From assembly GCA_017306865.1 (NCBI GenBank), contig JAFKHH010000021.1, positions 1 to 64,000 of the forward strand: a stretch of DNA of 64,000 nt, in the 5' to 3' direction. Shown piece by piece: positions 1 through 7,230 of the stretch. The DNA comes from Filimonas sp. (GTDB lineage: Bacteria > Bacteroidota > Bacteroidia > Chitinophagales > Chitinophagaceae). Position numbers and translations under genes: made by a program. The notes below the pieces were generated by a model that had not been told where the DNA came from, did not search any database, and saw only the letters and a list, made by a program, of their open reading frames with translations. The stretch's first letter is position 1. The number at the start of each line of letters is the position of its first letter.

Positions 1-116
1 ATTAGTAGATAGAAGTTTACGGTTATACAAAAATAGTATAGCTGAATTCTCCGAAGGGACACAGTAGGCCACATAGAGGAAATACTTCGTATTTCTTAAT
101 CTGAGCGAAGTTTTTT
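1..116. repeat. Direct repeat copy 1 (about 110 bp, intergenic)
   Basis: This copy is nearly identical to a second one starting at 176. Shared blocks include the opening ATTAGTAGATAGAAGTTTAC and a small hairpin GAAATAC-TTC-GTATTTC. It may extend left beyond the window. No credible protein is encoded: two short reading frames here give near-identical peptides only because the DNA is duplicated. The hairpin core suggests a dispersed palindromic element, but no further copy was recognised in this window. Confidence 0.75.
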
Positions 117-175
117 AAACACATAGGGGTGTTGACCTGTTGCTCCGCGTATCTGTTTAGGTATATCATAGCGAT

Positions 176-291
176 ATTAGTAGATAGAAGTTTACGGTTA
201 TACAAAAAATTTATAACTGAATTCTCCGAAGGGACACAGTAGGACACATAGGGGAAATACTTCGTATTTCTTGATCTGAGCGAGTTTTTTC
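176..291. repeat. Direct repeat copy 2 (about 110 bp, intergenic)
   Basis: Second copy of the element at 1-116, offset by 175 bp. It differs by scattered substitutions and single-base indels, for example after the A-run near 207 and in the GAGCGA(A)GTTTTTT block. It keeps the same 7-bp hairpin GAAATAC/GTATTTC. The 60-bp spacer between the copies is not itself repeated. Confidence 0.75.
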
Positions 292-528
292 ACCACATAG
301 GAACATAAATAAGGTACATAAGATGAGTTGAGGTCTATTAAATAATAGTAATGATCAACTCTGTTGCGAAGGTATAGGGGACATAGCGAAGCCACTTTGC
401 GACCTCTGCGTCTCCTCTGTGGCCTTTGCGATATATGAAGCAAGTTTATGAAGACGCGAACCTGGGTAATAAAGAAATTTATTGGGTTGCAGGAAAATTG
501 TTTGGTAAAAACAATAAAACAATTCAAT
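292..528. other. Gene-free stretch with short TTTGCG/CTCTG direct repeats
   Basis: No gene is supported here. At 395-430 there is a G+C-richer tract in which CTTTGCG (395-401 and 424-430) flanks CCTCTGCG- and CCTCTGTGG-like words. Together with the two upstream 110-bp copies, this makes the first 530 bases a repeat-bearing region at the 3' side of the leftward oxidoreductase gene. Confidence 0.5.
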
Positions 529-1575
529 TTATCTCACCTCGATCGTTCTCTTCTCCCTGCTTGATTCAAAAGCAAGTTCAATTAACTTGATGGTATTGTA
601 AGCCTGTTCCGGTGTAACTTTTGGCGGAGCACCATTGGCGATGGTGTCGTACAGATCGCGGTAGAAATAACCAAAACTGCCTTGTAATGTAGGATATTTC
701 ATTCTTACAATTTCTCCATTCATTTCTGTATGCAGTAGGCCGTAGTTTTCCGGTTCTTCTTTGCCCCAGTCTTCACTTACCGGCATTATACCTTCTTTTA
801 ATAGCGCTTCCTGCGGGTCTTCGCCATATTTGATAAATGAGCCTTTTGTACCCTGTATCATGTAGCGTGGGCCTTGCTCTCGTACCAGCATACTGGCTTT
901 GAGTGTAACTATGTTGAACCCATAGTCTAGCTGTATGTCAAAATAATCGTCCGTGCGTGCGTGTGGTCGTTGCATACGTACGTCTGCAGTAACGTTTACC
1001 GGCATGCCAAAGAGTGCCTGCGCCTGGTCTATGAGGTGTGCGCCGAGATCGTACAAAATACCGCTACCTGCCGTAGGTTCCTCCCGCCATGCGTTTGGTT
1101 TAGGCTCTGGCCTATAACGTTCATACCGACCTTCAAATGCATGAATATCGCCTAACAGACCTTGTGATATGATGGAGTGCATGGTGAGAAAATCACCTAC
1201 ATAACGACGATTCTGGTAAACAGATAAGACCTTTTTGCATTGATTGGCTGTGGCGATCAATAAGCGTGCTTCATCTGTTGTAATGGTAAATGGTTTTTCT
1301 ACCACTACATGCTTTCCTGCCATCAGGGCCTTTTGTGCGTAAGGGAAGTGTGTATCATTAGGTGTTGTAATAACAACAAGATCACAATCTGCTTGTAATA
1401 ATGCATCAAGATCGCGCACGATCTGTGCGTGGGGAAACAATGCTTTTGATTCTGTTCTATTTCTTTCCAGCACAGCCGTCACTTCATAGTCTTCTGACAC
1501 GTGGAGGAAGGGAGCGTGCATCACTTTGGCGGCCATACCGTAGCCAACCAGTCCTACTTTTATTTGGGATTTCAT
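529..1575 (-). CDS. Gfo/Idh/MocA family NAD(P)-dependent oxidoreductase
   Basis: The 348-residue protein has the family layout. An N-terminal Rossmann fold carries the dinucleotide loop GLVGYGMAAK (residues 8-17), the EKP motif is at 93-95 (its Lys is catalytic in the family), and the C-terminal domain has the DLGAH stretch around 177-181, where the second catalytic His usually lies. Length is normal. Members oxidise or reduce hydroxyls of sugars, inositols or related polyols in the cytoplasm; the substrate cannot be read from sequence. It is transcribed leftward and separated from the upstream phosphodiesterase gene by a palindromic repeat, so it is probably a separate unit. The ATG start sits directly before the Rossmann strand. 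Confidence 0.9.
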   Translation of the reverse strand: MKSQIKVGLVGYGMAAKVMHAPFLHVSEDYEVTAVLERNRTESKALFPHAQIVRDLDALLQADCDLVVITTPNDTHFPYAQKALMAGKHVVVEKPFTITTDEARLLIATANQCKKVLSVYQNRRYVGDFLTMHSIISQGLLGDIHAFEGRYERYRPEPKPNAWREEPTAGSGILYDLGAHLIDQAQALFGMPVNVTADVRMQRPHARTDDYFDIQLDYGFNIVTLKASMLVREQGPRYMIQGTKGSFIKYGEDPQEALLKEGIMPVSEDWGKEEPENYGLLHTEMNGEIVRMKYPTLQGSFGYFYRDLYDTIANGAPPKVTPEQAYNTIKLIELAFESSREKRTIEVR

Positions 1576-1583
1576 ATAGGAAT

Positions 1584-1698
1584 AATTTGAGAATAAGCGA
1601 ATTTGAGAATTTGAAAATACAGTAAGGTAATTGTTATATGGTTGTATTGTTTAATTGTTAACCATGCAACCATATAACAATGTAGCCATTTTCAAATT
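1584..1698. repeat. Composite palindromic intergenic repeat (family member A)
   Basis: A perfect 15-bp inverted repeat, ATTGTTATATGGTTG (1630-1644) and its complement (1667-1681), sits inside outer arms AATTTGAAAAT (1608-1618) and its complement (1688-1698). On the left, AATTTGAGAAT is tandemly repeated at 1584-1594 and 1600-1610. The words match two other intergenic palindromes, at 6328-6411 and 29365-29431. It lies between two leftward genes and could fold as a terminator in the transcript of the upstream gene. Confidence 0.7.
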
Positions 1699-1712
1699 AA
1701 TACATCTTCAAA

Positions 1713-2972
1713 TTACTTTAATATCGGCTTTAGCACTTTTAACCTGCCATCTATCGCTTTTTTCTTATACTTCAATTGTAATATTTCTGCAATAAGAGGA
1801 TATACATTCACGTTCTCAAAAGAACCGATGGTATAATTGTTTTTAAAGTGCGGCCCCCATGCAAAGAATGTTGCCTGCATATCTGGCAGATCATTGTCAA
1901 ACCCATGCTTACCGGGCTTTACTTTTCTATTCTGTACATTAAATGCCTTTGGCAAATGTGGAATAAGGATGATATCGCCAATCCTGTTGTAACGGTCATC
2001 TTTTTTACTGTAGTGCCAGCGTTCCGGTAAGTCGGCAGCAAGGTAAACGTCATAGTCTTTTGCTTCTTTTTTCAACGCGTCATAGGTAGGCTGAATATCT
2101 TTTTTGTCCTTAGCATATAAATGCATTAATGCATCGCCCCATGGAATGATAAATTTTGCTGTATCGATGGCTTTGGGCATAGAGATCCACTCCTTTGTGT
2201 CTACAGTTGTCATGCCATGATCAGACACAAAAACAAAATCTACAGGCAGGCCAGTACTTTGTACGGCAGCAACCAGTTTGCCAATGCTCTGGTCTACGAA
2301 ATGTACGGCCTCTTCCGTTTCCTTTGACTCCGGGCCATAAGTGTGCGCCTCATGATCTACTTCCGGTAGATAGAACGTGATCAGGTGCGGGCGTTTATCT
2401 TCAGGCAGTTGTAACCATTGTTTCACTGCCTCTATGCGGTCGTCGATTTTTATTTTTTCATTGTAGATGTAGTAATAGCTTGGCCTTTTACCTTGTATAG
2501 CGCTTTCCGACGCCACCCAATAAAAGCTTGCAGTAACCATATTTTGTTGCTCTGCCAATGTCCATAATGGAGTGCCTCCGTACCAGGAACTATCCCCAAC
2601 GGCTTTTTTATCAGACATACCATAGGATTGGTTCCTTTGTTCGTCGTAGAAAGAATTGTCTACCAAACCATGGTGAGCAGGGTATAGGCCGGTTACAAGT
2701 GTATAATGGTTGGGAAATGTGAGCGATGGGAATGATGGTTTCATAGATACCGCAGCAACACCTTCGCTGCTCAGACGCAACAAGTTAGTCGCGTTGTACT
2801 TCTTTGCAAAATCATACCGGAATCCATCCGCTGAGATCAGGATCACATAAGGCTTTTTCTGCTGTTTCGGGTTGTTTGCTCTGCCTGGCACTACCTGCTG
2901 TGTGGTATCCTGGGCAAATGTTGCCGAACCTATCAGTAACAAAAATGCCGTTACCAGTCGTTTACACATCAT
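1713..2972 (-). CDS. Secreted alkaline phosphatase-superfamily phosphodiesterase (ENPP-like)
   Basis: The 419-residue protein opens with a cleavable signal peptide (about residues 1-20, ending ATFA before QDTT). Metal-site and nucleophile motifs of the nucleotide pyrophosphatase/phosphodiesterase family are visible. These are SADG with D49, the Thr nucleophile in SLTFPNHY (T85), DHEAH (D206, H210), SDHGM (D251, H252) and a late KHGF. It should act in the periplasm or outside the cell on phosphodiester or pyrophosphate bonds of nucleotides or lipids; the substrate is unknown. The start could be Met1 or Met2. It diverges from prfC, and a TACATTTG box lies upstream on its strand. Confidence 0.88.
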   Translation of the reverse strand: MMCKRLVTAFLLLIGSATFAQDTTQQVVPGRANNPKQQKKPYVILISADGFRYDFAKKYNATNLLRLSSEGVAAVSMKPSFPSLTFPNHYTLVTGLYPAHHGLVDNSFYDEQRNQSYGMSDKKAVGDSSWYGGTPLWTLAEQQNMVTASFYWVASESAIQGKRPSYYYIYNEKIKIDDRIEAVKQWLQLPEDKRPHLITFYLPEVDHEAHTYGPESKETEEAVHFVDQSIGKLVAAVQSTGLPVDFVFVSDHGMTTVDTKEWISMPKAIDTAKFIIPWGDALMHLYAKDKKDIQPTYDALKKEAKDYDVYLAADLPERWHYSKKDDRYNRIGDIILIPHLPKAFNVQNRKVKPGKHGFDNDLPDMQATFFAWGPHFKNNYTIGSFENVNVYPLIAEILQLKYKKKAIDGRLKVLKPILK

Positions 2973-2993
2973 ATAAGGAAATTTTTAAAGATG

Positions 2994-3001
2994 CAAATGT
3001 A
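2994..3001 (-). promoter_or_regulatory. Bacteroidota -7 box for the phosphodiesterase gene
   Basis: Read on the minus strand this is TACATTTG, an exact match to the Bacteroidota consensus TAnnTTTG, 21 bases before the start codon. No clear TTG -33 element was seen at the usual spacing, so the call rests on the -7 box alone. Confidence 0.45.
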
Positions 3002-3094
3002 AGAAGTTAGCAGTTGCGGCCAGACGGCTTAACGTTTGGTTGATAACTGGTAACAGAGACTTCATATCTGTTTCAGAAAAAGGCTGCAAAATCG

Positions 3095-3102
3095 TACATT
3101 TG
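3095..3102 (+). promoter_or_regulatory. Bacteroidota -7 box for prfC
   Basis: TACATTTG followed by CGC matches TAnnTTTG exactly and lies 46 bases before the prfC ATG. The -33 element is not convincing. Together with the box at 2994-3001 it makes the 2973-3148 gap a divergent promoter region. Confidence 0.45.
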
Positions 3103-3148
3103 CGCTCATTTTCCAGAGGCAAATGCACCTGGAAGGCCTGGAACAATT

Positions 3149-4738
3149 ATGAAATACGAAAAAGAACTTAACCGCCGCAAGACGTTTGCGATCATTTCCC
3201 ACCCGGATGCGGGTAAAACAACCCTTACGGAAAAATTCCTGTTGTTTGGTGGTGCTATACAGACTGCGGGGGCGGTAAAAAGCAATAAGATCAAGAAACA
3301 TGCTACGAGTGACTTTATGGAGATCGAGCGCCAGCGCGGTATCTCTGTAGCTACTTCCGTAATGACTTTTGAATATAAGGATACCCTGATAAATCTGCTG
3401 GATACACCGGGCCACAAGGACTTTGCTGAAGATACTTACCGTACACTTACGGCAGTGGATAGTGTGGTGCTGGTAATAGATAGTGTAAATGGTGTGGAAG
3501 ACCAAACACGCCGGTTGATGGAAGTGTGCCGTATGCGTGATACGCCGGTAATTGTATTTATCAACAAAATGGACCGTGACGGTAAAAACCGTTTTGATTT
3601 GCTGGAAGAGATTGAGGGCGAGTTGAAGATACAGCTTCACCCAATGACCTGGCCGATCAACAGTGGTAAGGATTTTAAAGGGGTTTATAACCTGCATGAT
3701 AAAAGCCTGCTGTTGTTTACAGCTAACACAAAAGCTACGGATGATGAAGATAGCGTGGTGATCCATGACCTGAATGATAGTGTGTTGGATGAAAAAGTAG
3801 GGGATAAGGATGCGGCGCAATTGAGAGAAGATGTAGAGCTGATAGATGGTGTATATGGTGAACTGGAAACGCAAAAATACCTGGATGGTAAGGTGGCGCC
3901 GGTATTCTTTGGTAGTGCGATTAACAACTTTGGTGTAAAGGAAATGTTGGATACATTTATCCGCATAGCCCCTGTGCCACGCAGCAGGGAAACTACCAAG
4001 CGAATGATTGATGTAAAAGAGGAGAAATTCAGCGGATTTATCTTCAAAATACATGCGAACCTTGATCCAAAACACCGCGATAGAATTGCGTTTTTGCGAG
4101 TATGTAGCGGACGTTTTGAGCGTAACAAATATTATCACCATGTTCGCCTGGATAAGGAAATGCGCTTCAGCAACCCTTATTCATTCCTTGCCCGTAGCAA
4201 AGATGTGATTGACGATGCGTACGCAGGTGATGTAGTAGGTCTATTTGATACAGGTAACTTTAAAATAGGAGATACGCTTACAGAAGGGGAAGATTTTTAC
4301 TTTACCGGCATCCCTTCATTCTCTCCTGAAATATTCAAGGAGCTGGTGAATAAGGATCCGATGAAAACCAAGCAACTGGAGAAAGGTGTAAACCAGTTAA
4401 CTGACGAAGGTGTGGCGCAGTTGTTCACGCAGTTTGGTGGTAATAAAAAGATCATTGGTTGCGTAGGTGAGCTTCAGTTTGAAGTAATTCAATACCGCTT
4501 GTTACAGGAGTATGGCGCGGCGTGTGAGTTCCGTCCATTGCCTTTCTATAAGGCATGCTGGCTTACAAGCAACGACCAGAAGAAGCTGGAAGATTTCCTG
4601 CGTTTTAAGCAACAAAACTCAGCAGAAGATAAAGACGGCCATCCTGTTTACCTGGCACAAAGCGAATGGTTCCTGAATACGGAAATACAAAACAACCCGG
4701 ATATACAGTTCCACTTTACGAGTGAGATACATAAGTAA
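3149..4738 (+). CDS. prfC: Peptide chain release factor 3
   Basis: This 529-residue translational GTPase recycles RF1/RF2 from the ribosome after termination. The G-motifs are intact: HPDAGKTT (residues 18-25), DTPGH (85-89) and NKMD (139-142). Family-typical segments follow, including [10 protein letters not shown] in the middle and VGELQFEV in the C-terminal third. Length matches RF3 of other bacteria. The chosen ATG gives the usual N-terminus just before the G domain. The gene is monocistronic: it diverges from the phosphodiesterase and converges on purB, with a strong shared terminator. Confidence 0.97.
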   Translation: MKYEKELNRRKTFAIISHPDAGKTTLTEKFLLFGGAIQTAGAVKSNKIKKHATSDFMEIERQRGISVATSVMTFEYKDTLINLLDTPGHKDFAEDTYRTLTAVDSVVLVIDSVNGVEDQTRRLMEVCRMRDTPVIVFINKMDRDGKNRFDLLEEIEGELKIQLHPMTWPINSGKDFKGVYNLHDKSLLLFTANTKATDDEDSVVIHDLNDSVLDEKVGDKDAAQLREDVELIDGVYGELETQKYLDGKVAPVFFGSAINNFGVKEMLDTFIRIAPVPRSRETTKRMIDVKEEKFSGFIFKIHANLDPKHRDRIAFLRVCSGRFERNKYYHHVRLDKEMRFSNPYSFLARSKDVIDDAYAGDVVGLFDTGNFKIGDTLTEGEDFYFTGIPSFSPEIFKELVNKDPMKTKQLEKGVNQLTDEGVAQLFTQFGGNKKIIGCVGELQFEVIQYRLLQEYGAACEFRPLPFYKACWLTSNDQKKLEDFLRFKQQNSAEDKDGHPVYLAQSEWFLNTEIQNNPDIQFHFTSEIHK

Positions 4739-4747
4739 GTAGGAAGA

Positions 4748-4772
4748 ATGTACGATGTTAGATGTACGATGT
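4748..4772. repeat. Short tandem repeat, 14-bp period
   Basis: ATGTACGATGT occurs at 4748-4758 and again at 4762-4772, directly after the prfC stop. A related series of CACGAT/ACGATT words lies near 4930-4957 on the other side of the terminator. Both are non-coding. Confidence 0.5.
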
Positions 4773-4880
4773 AAAGAGGAAAGTTCAAGGTGCTAAGTAC
4801 GAAGGGAAAATAGTTTGCAAAGCAATTGCTCGAAGGGCATATATCAATTAGCCTTAGGCAACGCCCTTGGCTAGTAGTAA

Positions 4881-4920
4881 AAAGAAGAAGCCGCCTGATA
4901 ATTCAGGCGGCTTCTTCTTT
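4881..4920. terminator. Bidirectional terminator between prfC and purB
   Basis: A perfect 18-bp stem (4881-4898 with 4903-4920) closes a TAAT loop. The core CCGCCTGA/TCAGGCGG is flanked by AAAGAAGAAG and CTTCTTCTTT, giving A-rich and T-rich sides for both directions. It sits between the ends of two convergent genes. Confidence 0.9.
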
Positions 4921-4957
4921 ATTAAGCTATTGACGATTGTCGTCTCACGATTCACGA

Positions 4958-6304
4958 TTAATACACCGGAGAAATACCCGTATAATTATGTGGTGTAATT
5001 GCTTTCAATTCTTTCTTTACTTCAGCGCTTACTTTTAAACCTGCAATAAAGGTGTGGATATCAGCTTTTGTAATGGCTGATTTACCTCTCGTCAGGTCTT
5101 TCAATGCCTCGTAAGGTTTTGGATAGTTTTCCCTTCTTAGGATTGTTTGTATAGCTTCTGCTACCACAGCCCAGTTATTTTCCAGATCATCTTTCAGTTT
5201 AGCCTCATTCAATACAAGTTTACCCAAGCCTTTTTCAATAGACCTGAATGCGATGAAGATGTGCGCTACAGGTACGCCTAGGTTTCTCAACACAGTGGAA
5301 TCCGTTAAGTCACGCTGCAAGCGGCTTACAGGCAGTTTAGCTGCCAGGTGTTCCAACAGTGCATTGGCAACACCAAGATTACCTTCTGCATTTTCGAAAT
5401 CGATAGGATTTACCTTATGTGGCATGGCTGAAGAGCCAACTTCACCTTTTTTTGTCTTTTGCTTAAAGTAATCCATGCTGATGTATGTCCATATATCGCG
5501 GCACAGATCGATTAATATATTGTTGATGCGTTTAAGTGTATCCAAATGCGCAGCGAGGTTATCATAGTGCTCGATCTGCGTAGTAAACTGCATACGTTGC
5601 AGACCTAATCTGTCTTCTACAAATTCATTTCCCAATGCAACCCAATCCTTTTTAGGGAAAGCTACTTTGTGTGCGTTAAAGTTGCCTGTAGCGCCACCAA
5701 ACTTAGCTGCATAAGGGATATAAGAAAATAACTGCACCTGGTTTTCCAGCCTTTCCACAAATACCATGATCTCTTTGCCCAGTTTGGTAGGAGATGCAGG
5801 TTGACCATGTGTACGTGCCAGCATAGAAATATCTTTCCATTGTGTAGCCAGTTGGCGAAGGCTTTGCTGCAGGTTTACAAGGCCCGGCAAAAGTTCCTGT
5901 TCCATGCAATGCTTCCAGCTCAACGGGATAGAAGTATTATTAATGTCCTGAGAGGTAAGGCCGAAGTGGATCCACTCAGTTTCAGTAGTTACACCTGCTT
6001 TTTGTAATTGTTCTTTCAGGAAATACTCAACCGCCTTTACGTCGTGATTGGTAACAGATTCGATCTGTTTGATCTGCTGTGCATCGTCCAGGCTGAAGTT
6101 GGCTGCAACCTGTTGCAAATGCTGCCGTCCTTTAGCAGACAGTTTAAAAATCTTTTTATCGGCAAGAAAAAGAAAATATTCTATTTCTATCAATACACGG
6201 TATTTGATCAGTGCAAACTCGGAGAAATAATCGTCCAGGAATGCGGCTTGTTTGCGATAACGCCCGTCTACGGGAGAAATAGCGGTTAATTGAGTTAACT
6301 CCAT
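4958..6304 (-). CDS. purB: Adenylosuccinate lyase
   Basis: The 448-residue enzyme of the fumarase/aspartase superfamily catalyses two steps of purine synthesis: SAICAR to AICAR, and adenylosuccinate to AMP. The superfamily signature SSAMPHKVNP is at about residues 291-300 and carries the flexible-loop Ser. Upstream motifs TSQDINNT and ARTHGQPASPT are the other two conserved regions. The N-terminus MELTQLTAISPVDGRY is typical, so the start is secure. The gene is leftward and single, and diverges from mqnA. Confidence 0.97.
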   Translation of the reverse strand: MELTQLTAISPVDGRYRKQAAFLDDYFSEFALIKYRVLIEIEYFLFLADKKIFKLSAKGRQHLQQVAANFSLDDAQQIKQIESVTNHDVKAVEYFLKEQLQKAGVTTETEWIHFGLTSQDINNTSIPLSWKHCMEQELLPGLVNLQQSLRQLATQWKDISMLARTHGQPASPTKLGKEIMVFVERLENQVQLFSYIPYAAKFGGATGNFNAHKVAFPKKDWVALGNEFVEDRLGLQRMQFTTQIEHYDNLAAHLDTLKRINNILIDLCRDIWTYISMDYFKQKTKKGEVGSSAMPHKVNPIDFENAEGNLGVANALLEHLAAKLPVSRLQRDLTDSTVLRNLGVPVAHIFIAFRSIEKGLGKLVLNEAKLKDDLENNWAVVAEAIQTILRRENYPKPYEALKDLTRGKSAITKADIHTFIAGLKVSAEVKKELKAITPHNYTGISPVY

Positions 6305-6327
6305 AAATATGTGAAATGGCTTAATAG

Positions 6328-6411
6328 TTAGATGGTTGCATTGTTATATTGTTGATAGCTATAGTTTAGGCTCCTCAACAATTTAACCATGTAACAATTA
6401 AACAGTTAAAT
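6328..6411. repeat. Palindromic intergenic repeat (family member B)
   Basis: Imperfect inverted arms built of GGTTGCATTGTTATATTGTT-like words (about 6333-6352) and AACAATTTAACC / AACAATTAAACAG words (about 6377-6405). These share sequence with the palindromes at 1630-1681 and 29365-29431. This copy lies between divergent starts (purB and mqnA), so it cannot be a terminator for either gene. Confidence 0.55.
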
Positions 6412-6419
6412 GAAACAAC

Positions 6420-6427
6420 TAATTTTG
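6420..6427 (+). promoter_or_regulatory. Bacteroidota -7 box for mqnA
   Basis: TAATTTTG followed by CGC matches TAnnTTTG, 16 bases before the TTG start of mqnA. That spacing would give a very short leader. No good -33 element is seen. Confidence 0.4.
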
Positions 6428-6443
6428 CGCAAAAATAAAAGAA

Positions 6444-7187
6444 TTGGAGAAGATTAAAGTAGGGGCGGTAAGTTATTTGAATACAAAGCCTTTGTTGTAC
6501 GGAGTTAAACGTTCAGAAGAGTTGATGGCGCGCACGGAACTGGTGGAAGATTACCCCTCACGTATAGCACAAATGCTGGTAGATGGTACGATAGATGTGG
6601 GTTTGGTGCCGGTGGCTGTTATTCCCAAGTTGAAAGAATGGCATATTGTCTCTGATTTTTGTATTGGCGCGGAGCAGGAGGTGGCGTCTGTGTGCCTGTT
6701 TAGCGAAGTACCAATGGAAAAGATTGAAAAAGTGTTGCTGGACTATCAAAGCCGTACTTCTGTAAATCTGTGCAAGGTTTTATTAAAATATCACTGGAAA
6801 ATAACGCCTGTGCTGGAAGATGCAAAGGAGGACTACCGGGAGCATATCTCAGGTACAACAGCAGGTGTAGTAATAGGCGACAGGGCGCTGGAACAAAGAA
6901 AGAAGTCGACTTACATATATGATTTGGCGGCTAATTGGATCGAAATGACGGGTTTCCCGTTCGTCTTTGCCGCATGGATAGCCAATAAAAAATTGCCGGA
7001 GGACTATGTGGAACTGTTCAATAAGGCCAATGCTATTGGATTCGATCACCTGGAGGAAGTAGTTGCAGAAAATCCTTTTGAAGTATATGACTTGCATACA
7101 TATTACACACAAAATATTAGTTATAACCTGACGCCGGAAAAGAGAAAGGGTGTAGAGAAGTTTATTGAATTGTTGGGAACGGTGTAA
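6444..7187 (+). CDS. mqnA: Chorismate dehydratase of the futalosine menaquinone pathway
   Basis: The 247-residue protein belongs to the MqnA/MqnD family. It opens with the family N-terminus KVGAVSYLNTKPL and contains the VDVGLVPVAVIP-like segment (about residues 48-62). MqnA dehydrates chorismate to 3-enolpyruvylbenzoate, the entry step of the futalosine route to menaquinone. The start is a TTG; no in-frame ATG precedes the conserved KVGAVSYLN, so TTG is the only reasonable start. MqnD is the related alternative, but the NTKPL motif favours MqnA. The next gene begins 43 bases downstream. Confidence 0.9.
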   Translation: MEKIKVGAVSYLNTKPLLYGVKRSEELMARTELVEDYPSRIAQMLVDGTIDVGLVPVAVIPKLKEWHIVSDFCIGAEQEVASVCLFSEVPMEKIEKVLLDYQSRTSVNLCKVLLKYHWKITPVLEDAKEDYREHISGTTAGVVIGDRALEQRKKSTYIYDLAANWIEMTGFPFVFAAWIANKKLPEDYVELFNKANAIGFDHLEEVVAENPFEVYDLHTYYTQNISYNLTPEKRKGVEKFIELLGTV

Positions 7188-7196
7188 ATTTTGTCC

Positions 7197-7229
7197 ATCA
7201 GGCAAGAAATCTGTAAGTTGCCGCCTGAT
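7197..7229 (+). promoter_or_regulatory. Hairpin immediately before the start of the giant secreted protein
   Basis: ATCAGGC (7197-7203) pairs perfectly with GCCTGAT (7223-7229), with extra AA/TT pairing across a bulge. The hairpin ends one base before the ATG at 7231. It has no T-tract, so it is not a standard terminator. It could affect translation initiation, which is inference only. Confidence 0.35.
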
Positions 7230-7230
7230 T

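Noticed and set aside
23-527. Two leftward reading frames of 74 and 109 residues in the left edge
   Set aside because: They share near-identical peptides only because the DNA is duplicated. They lack domain features and lie in a repeat region.
3062-4141. Long leftward frame of 359 residues opposite prfC
   Set aside because: It lies antisense to a complete, conserved prfC and its composition is that of a reverse-frame shadow.
7165-7230. Longer N-terminus for the giant secreted protein
   Set aside because: It would overlap mqnA and bury the clear signal peptide that starts at 7231.
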